64,000 bases of DNA from NCBI GenBank assembly GCA_903832735.1, contig CAILCO010000124.1, positions 45,372-109,371 of the forward strand. The letters are read 5' to 3'. Positions 54,622-63,579 of the stretch are shown here, piece after piece. The notes beneath the pieces were generated by a model, which was given only the letters and a program-made list of their open reading frames with translations, had not been told where the DNA came from and made no database searches. The translations under genes were made by a program, and so were the position numbers. Positions within the stretch are counted from its first letter, which is position 1. Every line of letters starts with the position of its first letter. This stretch comes from an uncultured Sterolibacterium sp. (GTDB taxonomy: Bacteria; Pseudomonadota; Gammaproteobacteria; Burkholderiales; Rhodocyclaceae).

Positions 54622-56114
54622 GACGAAAGGCCGCCGCCCGATGCGCGGCATAAGCGGCCGACGATGGCCCCCCCGGCGTCGTACAAGAGGACTTCCAGCG
54701 GCATCTGCCCCAGCGCATGGGTGGCGCAGGAAAGGCAGGGATCGAAGGCGCGGATCGCCACTTCGATATGGTTGAGCAGACCTTCGGTGAGCCTGCGTCC
54801 GTCGAGGTAGGTTTTGGCCACTTCGCGCACGGCGCTGTTCATCGCCTGGTTGTTGTGCGTGGTCGACACGATCAGATTGGCCACGGAAACCAGATCATCG
54901 TCGTCGACGCGGTAATGATGGATCAGCGTGCCGCGCGGCGCCTCGATGACGCCGACGCCTTCGGCTACGCGCTGGCCGCTGGTGGTCAACTGGTCGCCCT
55001 GCAGGGCCGGGTCGGCAAGCAAGGCGGCTATCGTCTCCGCGGCGAAGAGCATCTCGATCATGCGCGCCCAGTGGTAGGCTAGCGTGGCATGCAACGGACC
55101 GCTTCTGCCGTTTTCTCCGGCATAGGCGAGGAACTCCTGGCGCTCAGCCTCGGCCAGGGGCGTGCCTATGCGATCGCAGTTCTGCACCCGCGCCAGCGGC
55201 CCAACCCGATACCAGCCACGCTCTTCGCCCAGGCCCACGAGGTAGGGAAATTTCATGTAGCTCCAGGGTTTCACGCCCTCGGCGATCAACTGCCCGTAAG
55301 CCTGGTAATCGACCCGGTCGAAGAGCAGTTTGCCGTCGGCATCACGAACGCGCAGCTGGCCGTGATAGAGGTCAAGGCTGCCATCGTGCGCAACCAAGCT
55401 CATGGAGTTGGCGCGGAAATTGGCGAAGTTGTCGTAGAGGGCGGGATTCTGGCGATGCAGCTGTTTGATCAGTTGCACCGCGGCGAGACTCCAATCGATC
55501 ATCCTGGCGCTGTCGGCGAGCAGGAAATCGCACTCCGCTGCGGTCAGCGATTTGTTGACCCCACCGGGCACCGAGCCGGTGCCATGCACCCGCTTTCCGG
55601 CTGTGGCGCAGATCACTTCCTGGCCGAACTTGCGCAGCAGGATGCCCCTCTTCGCCGTTTCCGGATGGGCGGCGGCGATGCCAACGATGTTGCGCCGCGA
55701 AAGCTCCGAATCGAAACCGAAGAGCAGATCGGGCGATGCGAGATGGAAGAAATGCAGTGCGTGCGATTGCAGGATCTGCCCGTAGTGCATCAGGCGCCGC
55801 AGCTTTTCCGCCGTCTCGGTCAGTTGGCCGGCGCCGACGATGACGTCCATCGCTTTCGAAGCAGCGAGGTGGTGCGAGACCGGGCAAATGCCACAGAGCC
55901 GTTGCACCATCACCGGCACTTCCCAATAAGGCCGACCCTGAATGAATTTCTCGAAACCGCGGAACTCGACAATGTGCAGACGGACCTGCCGAACCCGATC
56001 GTCGTCGTCGAGCAGGATGCTCACCTTGCCGTGACCCTCGACCCGCGACAGCGGATCGATGGCGACGCGGCGCAGGCGCTCCGGATGATCGGCGGTTTCC
56101 AGTTCGAAGCCCAT
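54618..56114 (-). CDS. hoxH: NAD-reducing [NiFe]-hydrogenase large subunit
   Basis: 498 residues from the ATG at 56114 (MGFELETADH). Ni-Fe ligands RLCGICP (Cys74, Cys77) and DPCLSCATH (Cys460, Cys463). The 32 residues after His466 are the peptide removed by HoxW. Group 3d bidirectional hydrogenase by gene set. Coupled to hoxW by ATGA; 7 bp from hoxY. Confidence 0.95.
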   Translation of the reverse strand: MGFELETADHPERLRRVAIDPLSRVEGHGKVSILLDDDDRVRQVRLHIVEFRGFEKFIQGRPYWEVPVMVQRLCGICPVSHHLAASKAMDVIVGAGQLTETAEKLRRLMHYGQILQSHALHFFHLASPDLLFGFDSELSRRNIVGIAAAHPETAKRGILLRKFGQEVICATAGKRVHGTGSVPGGVNKSLTAAECDFLLADSARMIDWSLAAVQLIKQLHRQNPALYDNFANFRANSMSLVAHDGSLDLYHGQLRVRDADGKLLFDRVDYQAYGQLIAEGVKPWSYMKFPYLVGLGEERGWYRVGPLARVQNCDRIGTPLAEAERQEFLAYAGENGRSGPLHATLAYHWARMIEMLFAAETIAALLADPALQGDQLTTSGQRVAEGVGVIEAPRGTLIHHYRVDDDDLVSVANLIVSTTHNNQAMNSAVREVAKTYLDGRRLTEGLLNHIEVAIRAFDPCLSCATHALGQMPLEVLLYDAGGAIVGRLCRASGGGLSS

Positions 56115-56121
56115 GACGGTC

Positions 56122-56658
56122 TCAGTCGTAGCGCAGCAGTCCGTGGCCGAGCACCGGCGTGCGGCCAATGATCAGGTCGTTCAAGAATTTCCAGATCGCC
56201 TCCGCCGACGGCGGGCAGCCTGGCAGGAAGTAATCGACGCGTACGATCTCGTGAATGGGGTGCACCTTGTTCAGCGGCAGCGGCAACTCGGGATCGTTGG
56301 GAATGCTGCAGCCTGGCGCCAGTCCCGGACTGGTCTGGTAGACCTCTTCGAGGATGTCGCGCAAATCGAGGTGATTGCGTTGCGCCGGCAGGCCGCCATT
56401 GACCGCGCAGGCGCCGAACGCGACGATGATCTTGCAATGACGGCGAAACTCGCGGAGCACCTCGACATTCTCGGCGTTGCATACCCCGCCCTCGATCAGT
56501 CCGATGGCGCAAGGGCCGACGGTCTTGATGTCGTTGATCGGAGAGCGGTCGAACTCGACCCGTTGCAACAGTTCAAGCAGACGCAGATCGATGTCGAGCA
56601 AGGACATGTGGCAGCCGAAGCAGCCGGCGAGCGAGGTGGTGGCGATTTTCGGTTTCAT
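56122..56658 (-). CDS. hoxY: NAD-reducing hydrogenase small subunit
   Basis: 178 residues. Proximal [4Fe-4S] ligands in LAGCFGCHMSLLD, VGPCAIGLIEGG / FGACAVNGG and PGCPPSAEAIW. No Tat signal: cytosolic. Overlaps hoxU by 4 bp. Confidence 0.94.
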   Translation of the reverse strand: MKPKIATTSLAGCFGCHMSLLDIDLRLLELLQRVEFDRSPINDIKTVGPCAIGLIEGGVCNAENVEVLREFRRHCKIIVAFGACAVNGGLPAQRNHLDLRDILEEVYQTSPGLAPGCSIPNDPELPLPLNKVHPIHEIVRVDYFLPGCPPSAEAIWKFLNDLIIGRTPVLGHGLLRYD

Positions 56659-57350
56659 TGCTCTTCGGCCGCACCAATCTGTTGCCTGTCGTAGCGACGC
56701 TCGCCTATCGGTATCACGAAACCCCGCCCCTTCGCCAGGATGACCCCTACCGGGCAGACGCTGGCGGCGCGATCGGCGAGGCTCATGGCCGTGTCAGCGA
56801 GCCGGCCCGAAGGACTATTGACGATCAGATGACTCTTGATGCCGCGGCCGGTGATGGCGAAGACATTTTTGCCGTCCGCATCGCGACTGGCGCGCACGCA
56901 GAGTTCGCAGAGGATGCAGCGATTGAAGTCGAGCAGCAAATCGGGATGCGAGGCATCGACTGCACGGTCGGGGAAGAAGTGATCGAAGTGCGGAGTCATC
57001 ATCTTCAATTCGTAGGCGGTGGCTTGCAGCTTGCAGGCGCCGCTCTTCTCGCAGGAAGGGCAGAAGTGGTTGCCTTCGACGAAGAGCATCTGCAGCAGTG
57101 TGCGCCGCTGGTCGTCCAGCTCAGCGGTGCGGTTATCGACCGTCATGCCCGGCCGCGCCGCCAGGGTGCAAGCGGCGGCGAAATGTCCGTCGGCCTTGAC
57201 CGTGCATAGCCTGCAGGAGCCGTGCGGCTGAAACTCCGGGTGCCAGCATAGGTGCGGAATATAACGGCCGGCAGCGCGCGCAGCGGCCATGACGGTCTGG
57301 CCGACGGTGAACGGGACCTGCTCGCCGTCGAGTAGAAACACGTCGCTCAT
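56655..57350 (-). CDS. hoxU: NAD-reducing hydrogenase, iron-sulfur subunit
   Basis: 231 residues from the ATG at 57350. N-terminal [2Fe-2S] ferredoxin fold (HGSCRLCTVKADG), a His/Cys site (GNHFCPSCEKSGACKLQ) and a C-terminal RCILCELCVRAS cluster. Electron link between HoxF and HoxY, like NuoG's N-terminus. Shares ATGA with hoxF. Confidence 0.94.
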   Translation of the reverse strand: MSDVFLLDGEQVPFTVGQTVMAAARAAGRYIPHLCWHPEFQPHGSCRLCTVKADGHFAAACTLAARPGMTVDNRTAELDDQRRTLLQMLFVEGNHFCPSCEKSGACKLQATAYELKMMTPHFDHFFPDRAVDASHPDLLLDFNRCILCELCVRASRDADGKNVFAITGRGIKSHLIVNSPSGRLADTAMSLADRAASVCPVGVILAKGRGFVIPIGERRYDRQQIGAAEEQ

Positions 57351-59149
57351 GATTCGTTCGCCAGATGCGCGCCGGCGTCGTCGCGACCGGTCATCTGCCG
57401 CGCCTGGGAAAGCGCGTAATCGAGATCGAATGCCGGTTCGAACTCGGTGGAATGGAGACGCCGCTGGTAAGCCGGACGGAACTTCTTCAGGGTGTCGGCC
57501 ACCGGGTTGCAGGCGGAATGACCGAGCCCGCAATGAGCGGTCGACTCCATCAGGCGCTGCAGCTTGAACAATTCGTTGATATCGGCTGGCGAACCGTGAC
57601 CGGCGTTGATCTTGTCCATCAGATTCTTCACCAGCGCAGTGCCGACCCGGCAGGGTGTGCAAAAGCCGCAACTCTCATGGGCGAAGAAGTGAGCGAAGTT
57701 GCGCGCCACCTCGAACATGTCTCGGCTGGCGCCGAATACCATGAAAGCGCCGGCGCTGGGCAGATCCTCGAAAGCCAGGCGGCGCCCGAACTCTTCGGGC
57801 GCCACGCAGACCCCGGAGGGACCGGAGACCTGCACCGCCTGCGTATCGTTGGCGCCGGCATCGGCCAGCACCTGGGCGACCGTGACGCCGAAAGGATATT
57901 CATAGATGCCAGGCCGGGCGCAATCCCCGGACACCGAGAGGAGCTTGCTGCCGGTGGACATTTCCGTGCCGATGGCGGCATAGCAAACACCGCCATTTTC
58001 AGCGATCAGGCAGGCTGCGGCGAGCGTCTCGGCGTTGTTTACCGCCGTAGGGCAATCGAGGTAACCGTGCGTCACCGGGAACGGCGGGCGATTCCTCGGC
58101 ACGCCTCGCTTGCCTGCTAGAGACTCGAGCAGCGCCGACTCCTCGCCGCAGACATAGGCACCCGCGCCCAGGTGAATCTCGATGTCAAAATCATAGCCCG
58201 CGGCTCCGAGTATGTCCCGACCGAGCAGCCCGGCGGCGCGGCGCCTGGCCAAGTTGGCTTCGAGCGCTTCAAGCAGGTAGCGGTATTCGCCGCGCAGATA
58301 AAGCAGGCCCTGTCGGGCGCCGATACACAATCCGGCAATACACATGCCTTCAAAGACCAGGTCGGCGTAGGCGCTCAGTAGCACGCGGTCCTTGAAGGTG
58401 CCCGGTTCGCCTTCGTCGGCATTACAGACGACGTAGCGGACATCCCCCGGCGCATCACGGCAGGCCTGCCACTTCTGTGCCGTGCTGAAACCGGCGCCGC
58501 CACGGCCGCGCAGCCGTGCGCTCTGAATCTCTCCGAGCATCGCGGCCGGCCCTCGCGCCAAAGCCGCAGCGATGGCCGCTCCCGCCTTGTATGAGCGACC
58601 AAGGAGGATGTCGCGGCGACGGATGTTGTCTGCCACCGCGAACCATTCCTCCGGCCAGTTGCCGACCAAGGCCCCTCCTCGTATCAGCTCGACCATCGCA
58701 GCGACCCGCGCGCGTGTCATTCTGGTCACGGTGCGGCCATTGACCAACAACGCCGGACCCTGGTCGCCCATGCCGATACAGGAGGTCAAGCCGACCTTTA
58801 CCAAACCGTCTTCGGATGCGCGTCCTGGCTCGATCCAGAGCAGGCGGCACATCTCCTCGCGCAGTTCGGTGCTGCCCTGCATCTGCTCGATGATGTTGTC
58901 GCTCCAAAAGATCCGGTAGCGTGCGCGCTGTTCAAGCTCGAGGAAATGGTAGAAACCGGCAACCCCAGCTACCTCGGCAAAGGGCCGCTTGAGCTGCTCG
59001 CCGACCATGGCCAGGACTTCAGGGGTCAACTCCCCTAGCACTTCGTCGATCTCGCGCAGGACTTGCACCAGTCGCGCCGGATCCCGGCGCTGGCGCTGCA
59101 GAATGTTGGCGACGATCTCTGCCTGTTGGGATGCGGACTGTGCCTGCAT
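57347..59149 (-). CDS. hoxF: NAD-reducing hydrogenase diaphorase subunit (HoxE-HoxF fusion type)
   Basis: 600 residues. FMN site GRGGAGFSTAQKW, NAD site GAGAYVCGEESALLESLAG, [4Fe-4S] ESCGFCTPCRVG. The N-terminal ~150 residues are a NuoE/HoxE-like domain fused on, as in Cupriavidus HoxF. In it I see only Cys101 and Cys124 (TSCIGMGDQGP), so the usual four-Cys [2Fe-2S] site looks incomplete. 45 bp after the PAS gene. Confidence 0.95.
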   Translation of the reverse strand: MQAQSASQQAEIVANILQRQRRDPARLVQVLREIDEVLGELTPEVLAMVGEQLKRPFAEVAGVAGFYHFLELEQRARYRIFWSDNIIEQMQGSTELREEMCRLLWIEPGRASEDGLVKVGLTSCIGMGDQGPALLVNGRTVTRMTRARVAAMVELIRGGALVGNWPEEWFAVADNIRRRDILLGRSYKAGAAIAAALARGPAAMLGEIQSARLRGRGGAGFSTAQKWQACRDAPGDVRYVVCNADEGEPGTFKDRVLLSAYADLVFEGMCIAGLCIGARQGLLYLRGEYRYLLEALEANLARRRAAGLLGRDILGAAGYDFDIEIHLGAGAYVCGEESALLESLAGKRGVPRNRPPFPVTHGYLDCPTAVNNAETLAAACLIAENGGVCYAAIGTEMSTGSKLLSVSGDCARPGIYEYPFGVTVAQVLADAGANDTQAVQVSGPSGVCVAPEEFGRRLAFEDLPSAGAFMVFGASRDMFEVARNFAHFFAHESCGFCTPCRVGTALVKNLMDKINAGHGSPADINELFKLQRLMESTAHCGLGHSACNPVADTLKKFRPAYQRRLHSTEFEPAFDLDYALSQARQMTGRDDAGAHLANES

Positions 59150-59194
59150 GGTGTTCTTGAAATCCGCGGCCTGAAGCCTGGTCCTTGGTGCCGC

Positions 59195-59608
59195 TCAGCC
59201 TCCGTCGCCGGGCGCTTCCGCCGCAGGGCGCACGATCAGCGACAACCGGCCGTGGCCAGCGCTGTCGAGGCAGTTGAGGAACAACTCGCTGGCAAAATTC
59301 CTTCCGTCCTGGGTAACCGCGTGAAACTGCAGGCCGATGTGGCAGAGATAACTCAGGAGCGAGTTGGGCTGGCCATTTTCCATCAACGCCATCTCCTCGA
59401 ATTGCGGCAGCAGCATGGAAACGTGACGCCAGACCAATTCGCTGCGGCGGTATCTGAACAAGGCCTCGCCGGCGCCATTGCAATCGCAGATCATCCCACG
59501 ATCATCGAGCGTCAGCAGCGCCACTTCATCCCCGACGGCGGCAGCGACCGCGCGGCTGCCGGCTGTTTCAGCGCCAGCGATGGTCGACGGAACTTGACTC
59601 GCGATCAT
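59195..59608 (-). CDS. Small PAS-domain protein leading the hox operon
   Basis: 137 residues from the ATG at 59608 with GGAGGGAG upstream. A single PAS domain (GMICDCNGAGEALFRYRRSEL, then ISLLLPQFEE-like VSMLLPQF). No output domain, so it may act by binding a partner or as a redox/ligand sensor for the hydrogenase. First gene of PAS-hoxFUYHW, under operator site D. Confidence 0.82.
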   Translation of the reverse strand: MIASQVPSTIAGAETAGSRAVAAAVGDEVALLTLDDRGMICDCNGAGEALFRYRRSELVWRHVSMLLPQFEEMALMENGQPNSLLSYLCHIGLQFHAVTQDGRNFASELFLNCLDSAGHGRLSLIVRPAAEAPGDGG

Positions 59609-59717
59609 GGTCAGACTCCCTCCATCCTGCACACAGTTGCCACGGGCTTCAACTCGGCGTCAGGTTTATGCCATATCGCCGACCGGCACAATGTACTTGG
59701 ATATCCGGGCAGCATGA

Positions 59718-59735
59718 ATACGCGCGGGCACGTAT
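59718..59735 (-). promoter_or_regulatory. Site D: inverted-repeat operator upstream of the hox operon
   Basis: ATACGCG-CGGG-CACGTAT, 109 bp upstream of the PAS gene start, one mismatch between arms. With sites A-C it fits the consensus in target orientation ATACGYG-YYYG-CGCGTATT. The rest of 59609-59826 holds no gene. Confidence 0.72.
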
Positions 59736-59826
59736 GGGCTTGCCCTTATGGCCGGCTAAAGCTTCCAGGGCACTATCGGCAAACGCCGACAGTGGTGCCC
59801 CGCCGACGGTCAAGCCGGAATGGCGG

Positions 59827-61074
59827 TCATGCCTTCCAGATGTTGCGGCAGCCAGTCTCCCTAACCGCCAGGGTGGCAAGACAGCCAACCACCGCTGCCC
59901 CGGCCATCAGCAGCATGCCTATGCGGTAATCGGCGGCGAGGTAAACCCGCGCGCCATTTTCCATCGCACCGTTCCAACTCCGGTCCATCGCCCAGCCGAC
60001 CAGTGGTTGCAGCATCGCCGGCCCGAGGAATACTCCGACATTCACGACGCTGGTCGCCATGCCCGAGAGCGGTGGCGGATTGGCCTCCTTGGCGCAAGCC
60101 CACGAGAGCGTGAAGCTTGCGGTCAATAGCCCCATCACCAGACAGAAGGGATAGCTCGCGGCGAGCGGCAGCACTATACCGAGGACCCAGACCAGCCAAC
60201 CCAACGCATGCAGCAGACTACCCAGGATCATGATGGTCTTGCGCCGCCCGAGTCGGTCGGAGATTCTGCCCCATACCGCCGACCCGACGGCGAAGCCGAG
60301 AAAGTAGAGGCTGATGTGATTCGACGCAACTGCTCGCGTCATGCCCTGCACCTGGGTGAAGAAGGGCACGGCCCAAAGTCCGGCGAAGGCGAAAAAACTA
60401 CCGGAGATACCGAAGGTCACGAAGAAGCCGGGCCAGGTGGCCCGATTCTTCAGCACCAGACCGAGACCCGAGAGCCAGGCAGTGCGACCTATCCCGGCCG
60501 GGTTGGGTGTCTGCTCAGCGGGTCGATCAACGACCAAGAACAAGCTGGCGACGCCGATCACTAGGGATATCAGCCCGATAACCACGAATATCGCGCGCCA
60601 GGAGGCGATCTCGGTGAGCGCGGCGAGCGGCGCGCCGGCCAGGATAGAACCGAGATTGCCGATTAGCATGCACAAGCCGGTGAGCGTCGCGAAGCGGCTC
60701 TCCTCGTACCATGCGGCGATGAGCTTGAGCATGGCGATGAAGGTCACCGACACGCCCAGGCCAACCAGACTGCGGCCGACGAAAGCCAACTCGAAGGTCG
60801 GCGCCAGTCCGAACAGGAGCGATCCGCAACCAGCCACCAGTCCGCCCGTGAACAGGATCTTGCGCGGTCCCAGGGTGTCGGCCAGGATGCCGGTGGGAAT
60901 CTGCATCAAGGTGTAGATATAAAAATAGGTGGCGGCCAGGCTGCCCAGGGCAGCCGCGCCAAGATGAAAACTCGCGGCCAGATCCTGGGCGAGCGCGGCC
61001 GGTGCGACGCGATGGAAGAACGACAGCATGTAGGCGGCAACGGCCAGGCCCAGAGCTAGCCCACGCCGGCTCAT
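59827..61074 (-). CDS. MFS transporter
   Basis: 415 residues, twelve membrane helices. DTLGPRK between TM2 and TM3 and SDRLGRRKT between TM8 and TM9 are the MFS A-motifs. Substrate unknown. Its start overlaps the stop of a 34-residue exported peptide (ATGA). Confidence 0.88.
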   Translation of the reverse strand: MSRRGLALGLAVAAYMLSFFHRVAPAALAQDLAASFHLGAAALGSLAATYFYIYTLMQIPTGILADTLGPRKILFTGGLVAGCGSLLFGLAPTFELAFVGRSLVGLGVSVTFIAMLKLIAAWYEESRFATLTGLCMLIGNLGSILAGAPLAALTEIASWRAIFVVIGLISLVIGVASLFLVVDRPAEQTPNPAGIGRTAWLSGLGLVLKNRATWPGFFVTFGISGSFFAFAGLWAVPFFTQVQGMTRAVASNHISLYFLGFAVGSAVWGRISDRLGRRKTIMILGSLLHALGWLVWVLGIVLPLAASYPFCLVMGLLTASFTLSWACAKEANPPPLSGMATSVVNVGVFLGPAMLQPLVGWAMDRSWNGAMENGARVYLAADYRIGMLLMAGAAVVGCLATLAVRETGCRNIWKA

Positions 61075-61175
61075 AGCAGCTCAGTGCGCAGCGGAATATT
61101 GCCGTTAGCCGGCCCTTCGCCTGCGTTTGCCGGCAACGCGCTCAGGCTCAGCAAGGCAATGCAGAAACGTCTCAC
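61071..61175 (-). CDS. 34-residue exported peptide coupled to the MFS gene
   Basis: GTG start at 61175 with GGAGAG five bases upstream; reads MRRFCIALLSLSALPANA then GEGPANGNIPLRTELL. A short signal peptide with a likely cleavage after NANA-like PANA, leaving about 16 residues. The TGA overlaps the MFS ATG, so translation is probably coupled. It could be a leader peptide, a secreted signal exported by the MFS protein, or the remnant of a longer gene. Confidence 0.5.
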   Translation of the reverse strand: MRRFCIALLSLSALPANAGEGPANGNIPLRTELL

Positions 61176-61410
61176 TCGAACTCTCCCCATGATGTCGATT
61201 CCGATTCTATCAGCCGTCGCACGCCCGAAGTGGCTTCAAAACCCCCGGAAACCGTCTCCAGCGCCGTGCAGTCACCGCGGCCGAGGTATGACATGGGCTA
61301 GCAACTTTCATCGCACCAGAATGCGAAATTGAGGCAATCCGCTTGCCCATCGGAGCCTCATGGTGCGTCATGTCCAACCCTGAGCAGCGGCTTAGCTTGA
61401 GTCCCCCTAC

Positions 61411-61443
61411 TTGACGCTATGATTGAGAATGATTATCATCCTC
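61411..61443 (+). promoter_or_regulatory. Fur-boxed promoter of the iron uptake operon
   Basis: -35 TTGACG (61411-61416), -10 TATCAT (61434-61439), 17-bp spacing. The 19-bp GAGAATGATTATCATCCTC (61425-61443) matches the Fur box (GATAATGATAATCATTATC) at most positions and covers the -10. So iron-replete repression is expected. The remainder of 61176-61494 shows nothing else. Confidence 0.85.
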
Positions 61444-61494
61444 AGTTAAGAGTGACTCCCAACTGTTTGCGGCAAATTAACCAGGAAAGCGCCC

Positions 61495-61824
61495 ATGAAT
61501 AGATCTTCTGCTTACTCGCTAGCGCTATCCGCTTACCTGTTGTTTTCAGCGTCAGCGCAAGCTGAAGAATATGTCATCACGCTAAAGGGCAATCAATTCT
61601 CGCCTAAAGAGTTGATCATTCCGTCCGGCCGGAAAATCAAAGTCACCGTGAAAAACCTCGATGCGACTCCGGCGGAATTCGAGAGCAGCGATCTAAACCG
61701 CGAGAAAGTGGTTGCTGCCAACAGCGAGGTCATCGTATTCATCGGGCCGCTGGATGCCGGTCGCTATGGCTACTTCGATGACTTTCACCGCGACACGACG
61801 ACGGGCATGATCATCGCCAAATAG
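61495..61824 (+). CDS. Periplasmic cupredoxin-like protein
   Basis: 109 residues, signal peptide ending SASAQA. Cupredoxin_1/EfeO-type domain: [18 protein letters not shown], ending TTGMIIAK. The DDFHRD segment has the only His; a full type-1 copper site is not visible, so copper or iron binding is uncertain. First gene of the Fur-regulated FTR1 operon. Confidence 0.85.
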   Translation: MNRSSAYSLALSAYLLFSASAQAEEYVITLKGNQFSPKELIIPSGRKIKVTVKNLDATPAEFESSDLNREKVVAANSEVIVFIGPLDAGRYGYFDDFHRDTTTGMIIAK

Positions 61825-61831
61825 GATGATC

Positions 61832-62599
61832 ATGCCCACTCGACTTCCTTATCCGTACCGGCGCGCAATGACCGCCGCTTTGATCGCCGCGCTTGGCTGC
61901 GCCACGAAACACAGTGGCGCATTTGGCCTGGACGAAATGTATTCGCCGAATGTCGAATACCGCGAACTCGCGCTGGAGTACAGCGGTTCCCGGTCCTTCG
62001 ACCCACGGCCGGCTGTCGGTGGCGCGCAAACCGGTGAAGTCACGCTAGAAGCCGGACTCGCGCCCCGGTTGGCAATGGAAATCAACGGTCTGTACTCAGG
62101 AGAGCCCGGCAATACCCTGCAACTGTTCGCGCACGAAATCGAGGCTCGCTACCAGTTCGTCGAATCGGGAGAATACTGGCTCGATGCCGGCGTGCTGGTC
62201 GCCTATGATTTCCCCACACGAAGCAATTCGCCCAGTTCTCTGGAGGTCAAACTGCTGTTGCAGAAAGATGTCGGCAGATTCACACACACGGCAAATGTCG
62301 GGTTTACTCAGGACGTCGGAAAGTATTCCGGCAATAGCGGTGGAGCTGACTACCTCTTTCTCTGGAACACCCGCTATCGTTACAGCACGTATTTTCAGCC
62401 GGGCATAGAGATACAGAGCGATTTGGGTCAAGGCGGTCCGTTAGGGCATGCCAGCGAGCAAGAGCATTACATTGGCCCCGCTGTCTATGGGAAGCTCTTT
62501 GGACACGTCAAGTATCAGGCCGCCTATTTTGTCGGCGTAAGTTCCGCGGCGGCGCGCAACGCCGCGAGATTTCTAATCGAATATGAAACGCATTTTTGA
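61832..62599 (+). CDS. Outer-membrane beta-barrel-like protein of the FTR1 operon
   Basis: 255 residues from the ATG at 61832 (AGGA five bases upstream; an ATG at 61826 is an alternative). A signal-like N-terminus with a Cys at the end of the hydrophobic stretch (ALGCATKH), then alternating beta segments ending in FLIEYETHF. No family recognised. Its place between cupredoxin and FTR1 suggests a role in iron entry. Confidence 0.72.
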   Translation: MPTRLPYPYRRAMTAALIAALGCATKHSGAFGLDEMYSPNVEYRELALEYSGSRSFDPRPAVGGAQTGEVTLEAGLAPRLAMEINGLYSGEPGNTLQLFAHEIEARYQFVESGEYWLDAGVLVAYDFPTRSNSPSSLEVKLLLQKDVGRFTHTANVGFTQDVGKYSGNSGGADYLFLWNTRYRYSTYFQPGIEIQSDLGQGGPLGHASEQEHYIGPAVYGKLFGHVKYQAAYFVGVSSAAARNAARFLIEYETHF

Positions 62600-62608
62600 G
62601 GTACGCCC

Positions 62609-63457
62609 ATGCTCGCCACGCTGATTATCGTATTTCGTGAGGTTATTGAGGCCGGCTTGGTGATCGGCATCGCCCTGGCCGCAACGCCCGGCGTGCCTCA
62701 CCGCAGCCTTTGGTTGGGGCTTGGAATCTCGGCGGGTATAGCAGGCGCCTGCCTGTTAGCCGCATTCGCCGATTCCATTGCCGGCATGATGGCGGGTGCC
62801 GGACAGGAATTGTTCAATGCCACGGTGATGGCGATCGCCGTGTTGATGCTGACCTGTCACAACGTCTGGATGGCACGCGAAGGCCGTCATATAGCGAAAG
62901 AAATGAAATCCCTGGGTGAAGATGTCGTCGGAGGCAGGCGCACCCTGTCAGCTTTGGCCATCGTGGTGGGCGTTGCCGTATTGCGCGAAGGGTCGGAAAT
63001 CGTGCTGTTTCTTTACGGCATTGCGCTATCCGCAGGAAGCGGCGGAATCCCCATGTTCCTAGGCGGCGCAATCGGTCTTGCGCTGGGAGCGGGCGTCAGC
63101 GCCCTGATGTATTTCGGCCTGCTCCGCATACCAACGCGCCATCTGTTTACTGTGACCAGTTGGTTGATCGCCCTGCTTGCGGCGGGTATGGCGTCACAAG
63201 CCATGGTATTCCTCCAACAGGCAGGGTTAGTGACCGTGCTTTCCCGCGCAGTTTGGGATACATCTGGCTTGCTTTCGGATGCCAGCTTGGCCGGAAAAGC
63301 GCTCCATACGCTGATTGGCTACGCCGATCGCCCCACTGGCATTCAACTTGTTGCCTACGCCGCCACATTGGCGACAATCTTCTTCCTGATGCGCTTGTTT
63401 GGCCAATCACCGCAGCCAGGGCAGCCTCTCAGCCACGATGGTGTGCGCGAGACCTGA
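62609..63457 (+). CDS. FTR1-family iron permease
   Basis: 282 residues, seven membrane helices. Two REXXE iron motifs: FREVIEAG (REVIE) and LREGSEIV (REGSE). Inner-membrane iron uptake working with the upstream cupredoxin; Fur-regulated. Confidence 0.92.
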   Translation: MLATLIIVFREVIEAGLVIGIALAATPGVPHRSLWLGLGISAGIAGACLLAAFADSIAGMMAGAGQELFNATVMAIAVLMLTCHNVWMAREGRHIAKEMKSLGEDVVGGRRTLSALAIVVGVAVLREGSEIVLFLYGIALSAGSGGIPMFLGGAIGLALGAGVSALMYFGLLRIPTRHLFTVTSWLIALLAAGMASQAMVFLQQAGLVTVLSRAVWDTSGLLSDASLAGKALHTLIGYADRPTGIQLVAYAATLATIFFLMRLFGQSPQPGQPLSHDGVRET

Positions 63458-63579
63458 TCCTGGAGGGAGCGCGCAGACTTCCTGGTGCCGGCAGCATTTG
63501 GCACTGCAGGTTCAGGCCGTGACATCGCGCCAAGGAATTTCGGTGCTTCGGGCAACGGCAGGAACACGAATCAGCTCGA

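Noticed and set aside
59633..59826. A separate gene upstream of the PAS protein
   Set aside because: The open frames there lack RBS and similarity; the stretch is better explained as regulatory DNA with site D.
61084..61332. 82-codon open frame on the plus strand
   Set aside because: No SD, no similarity, and it lies over the MFS leader peptide on the other strand.
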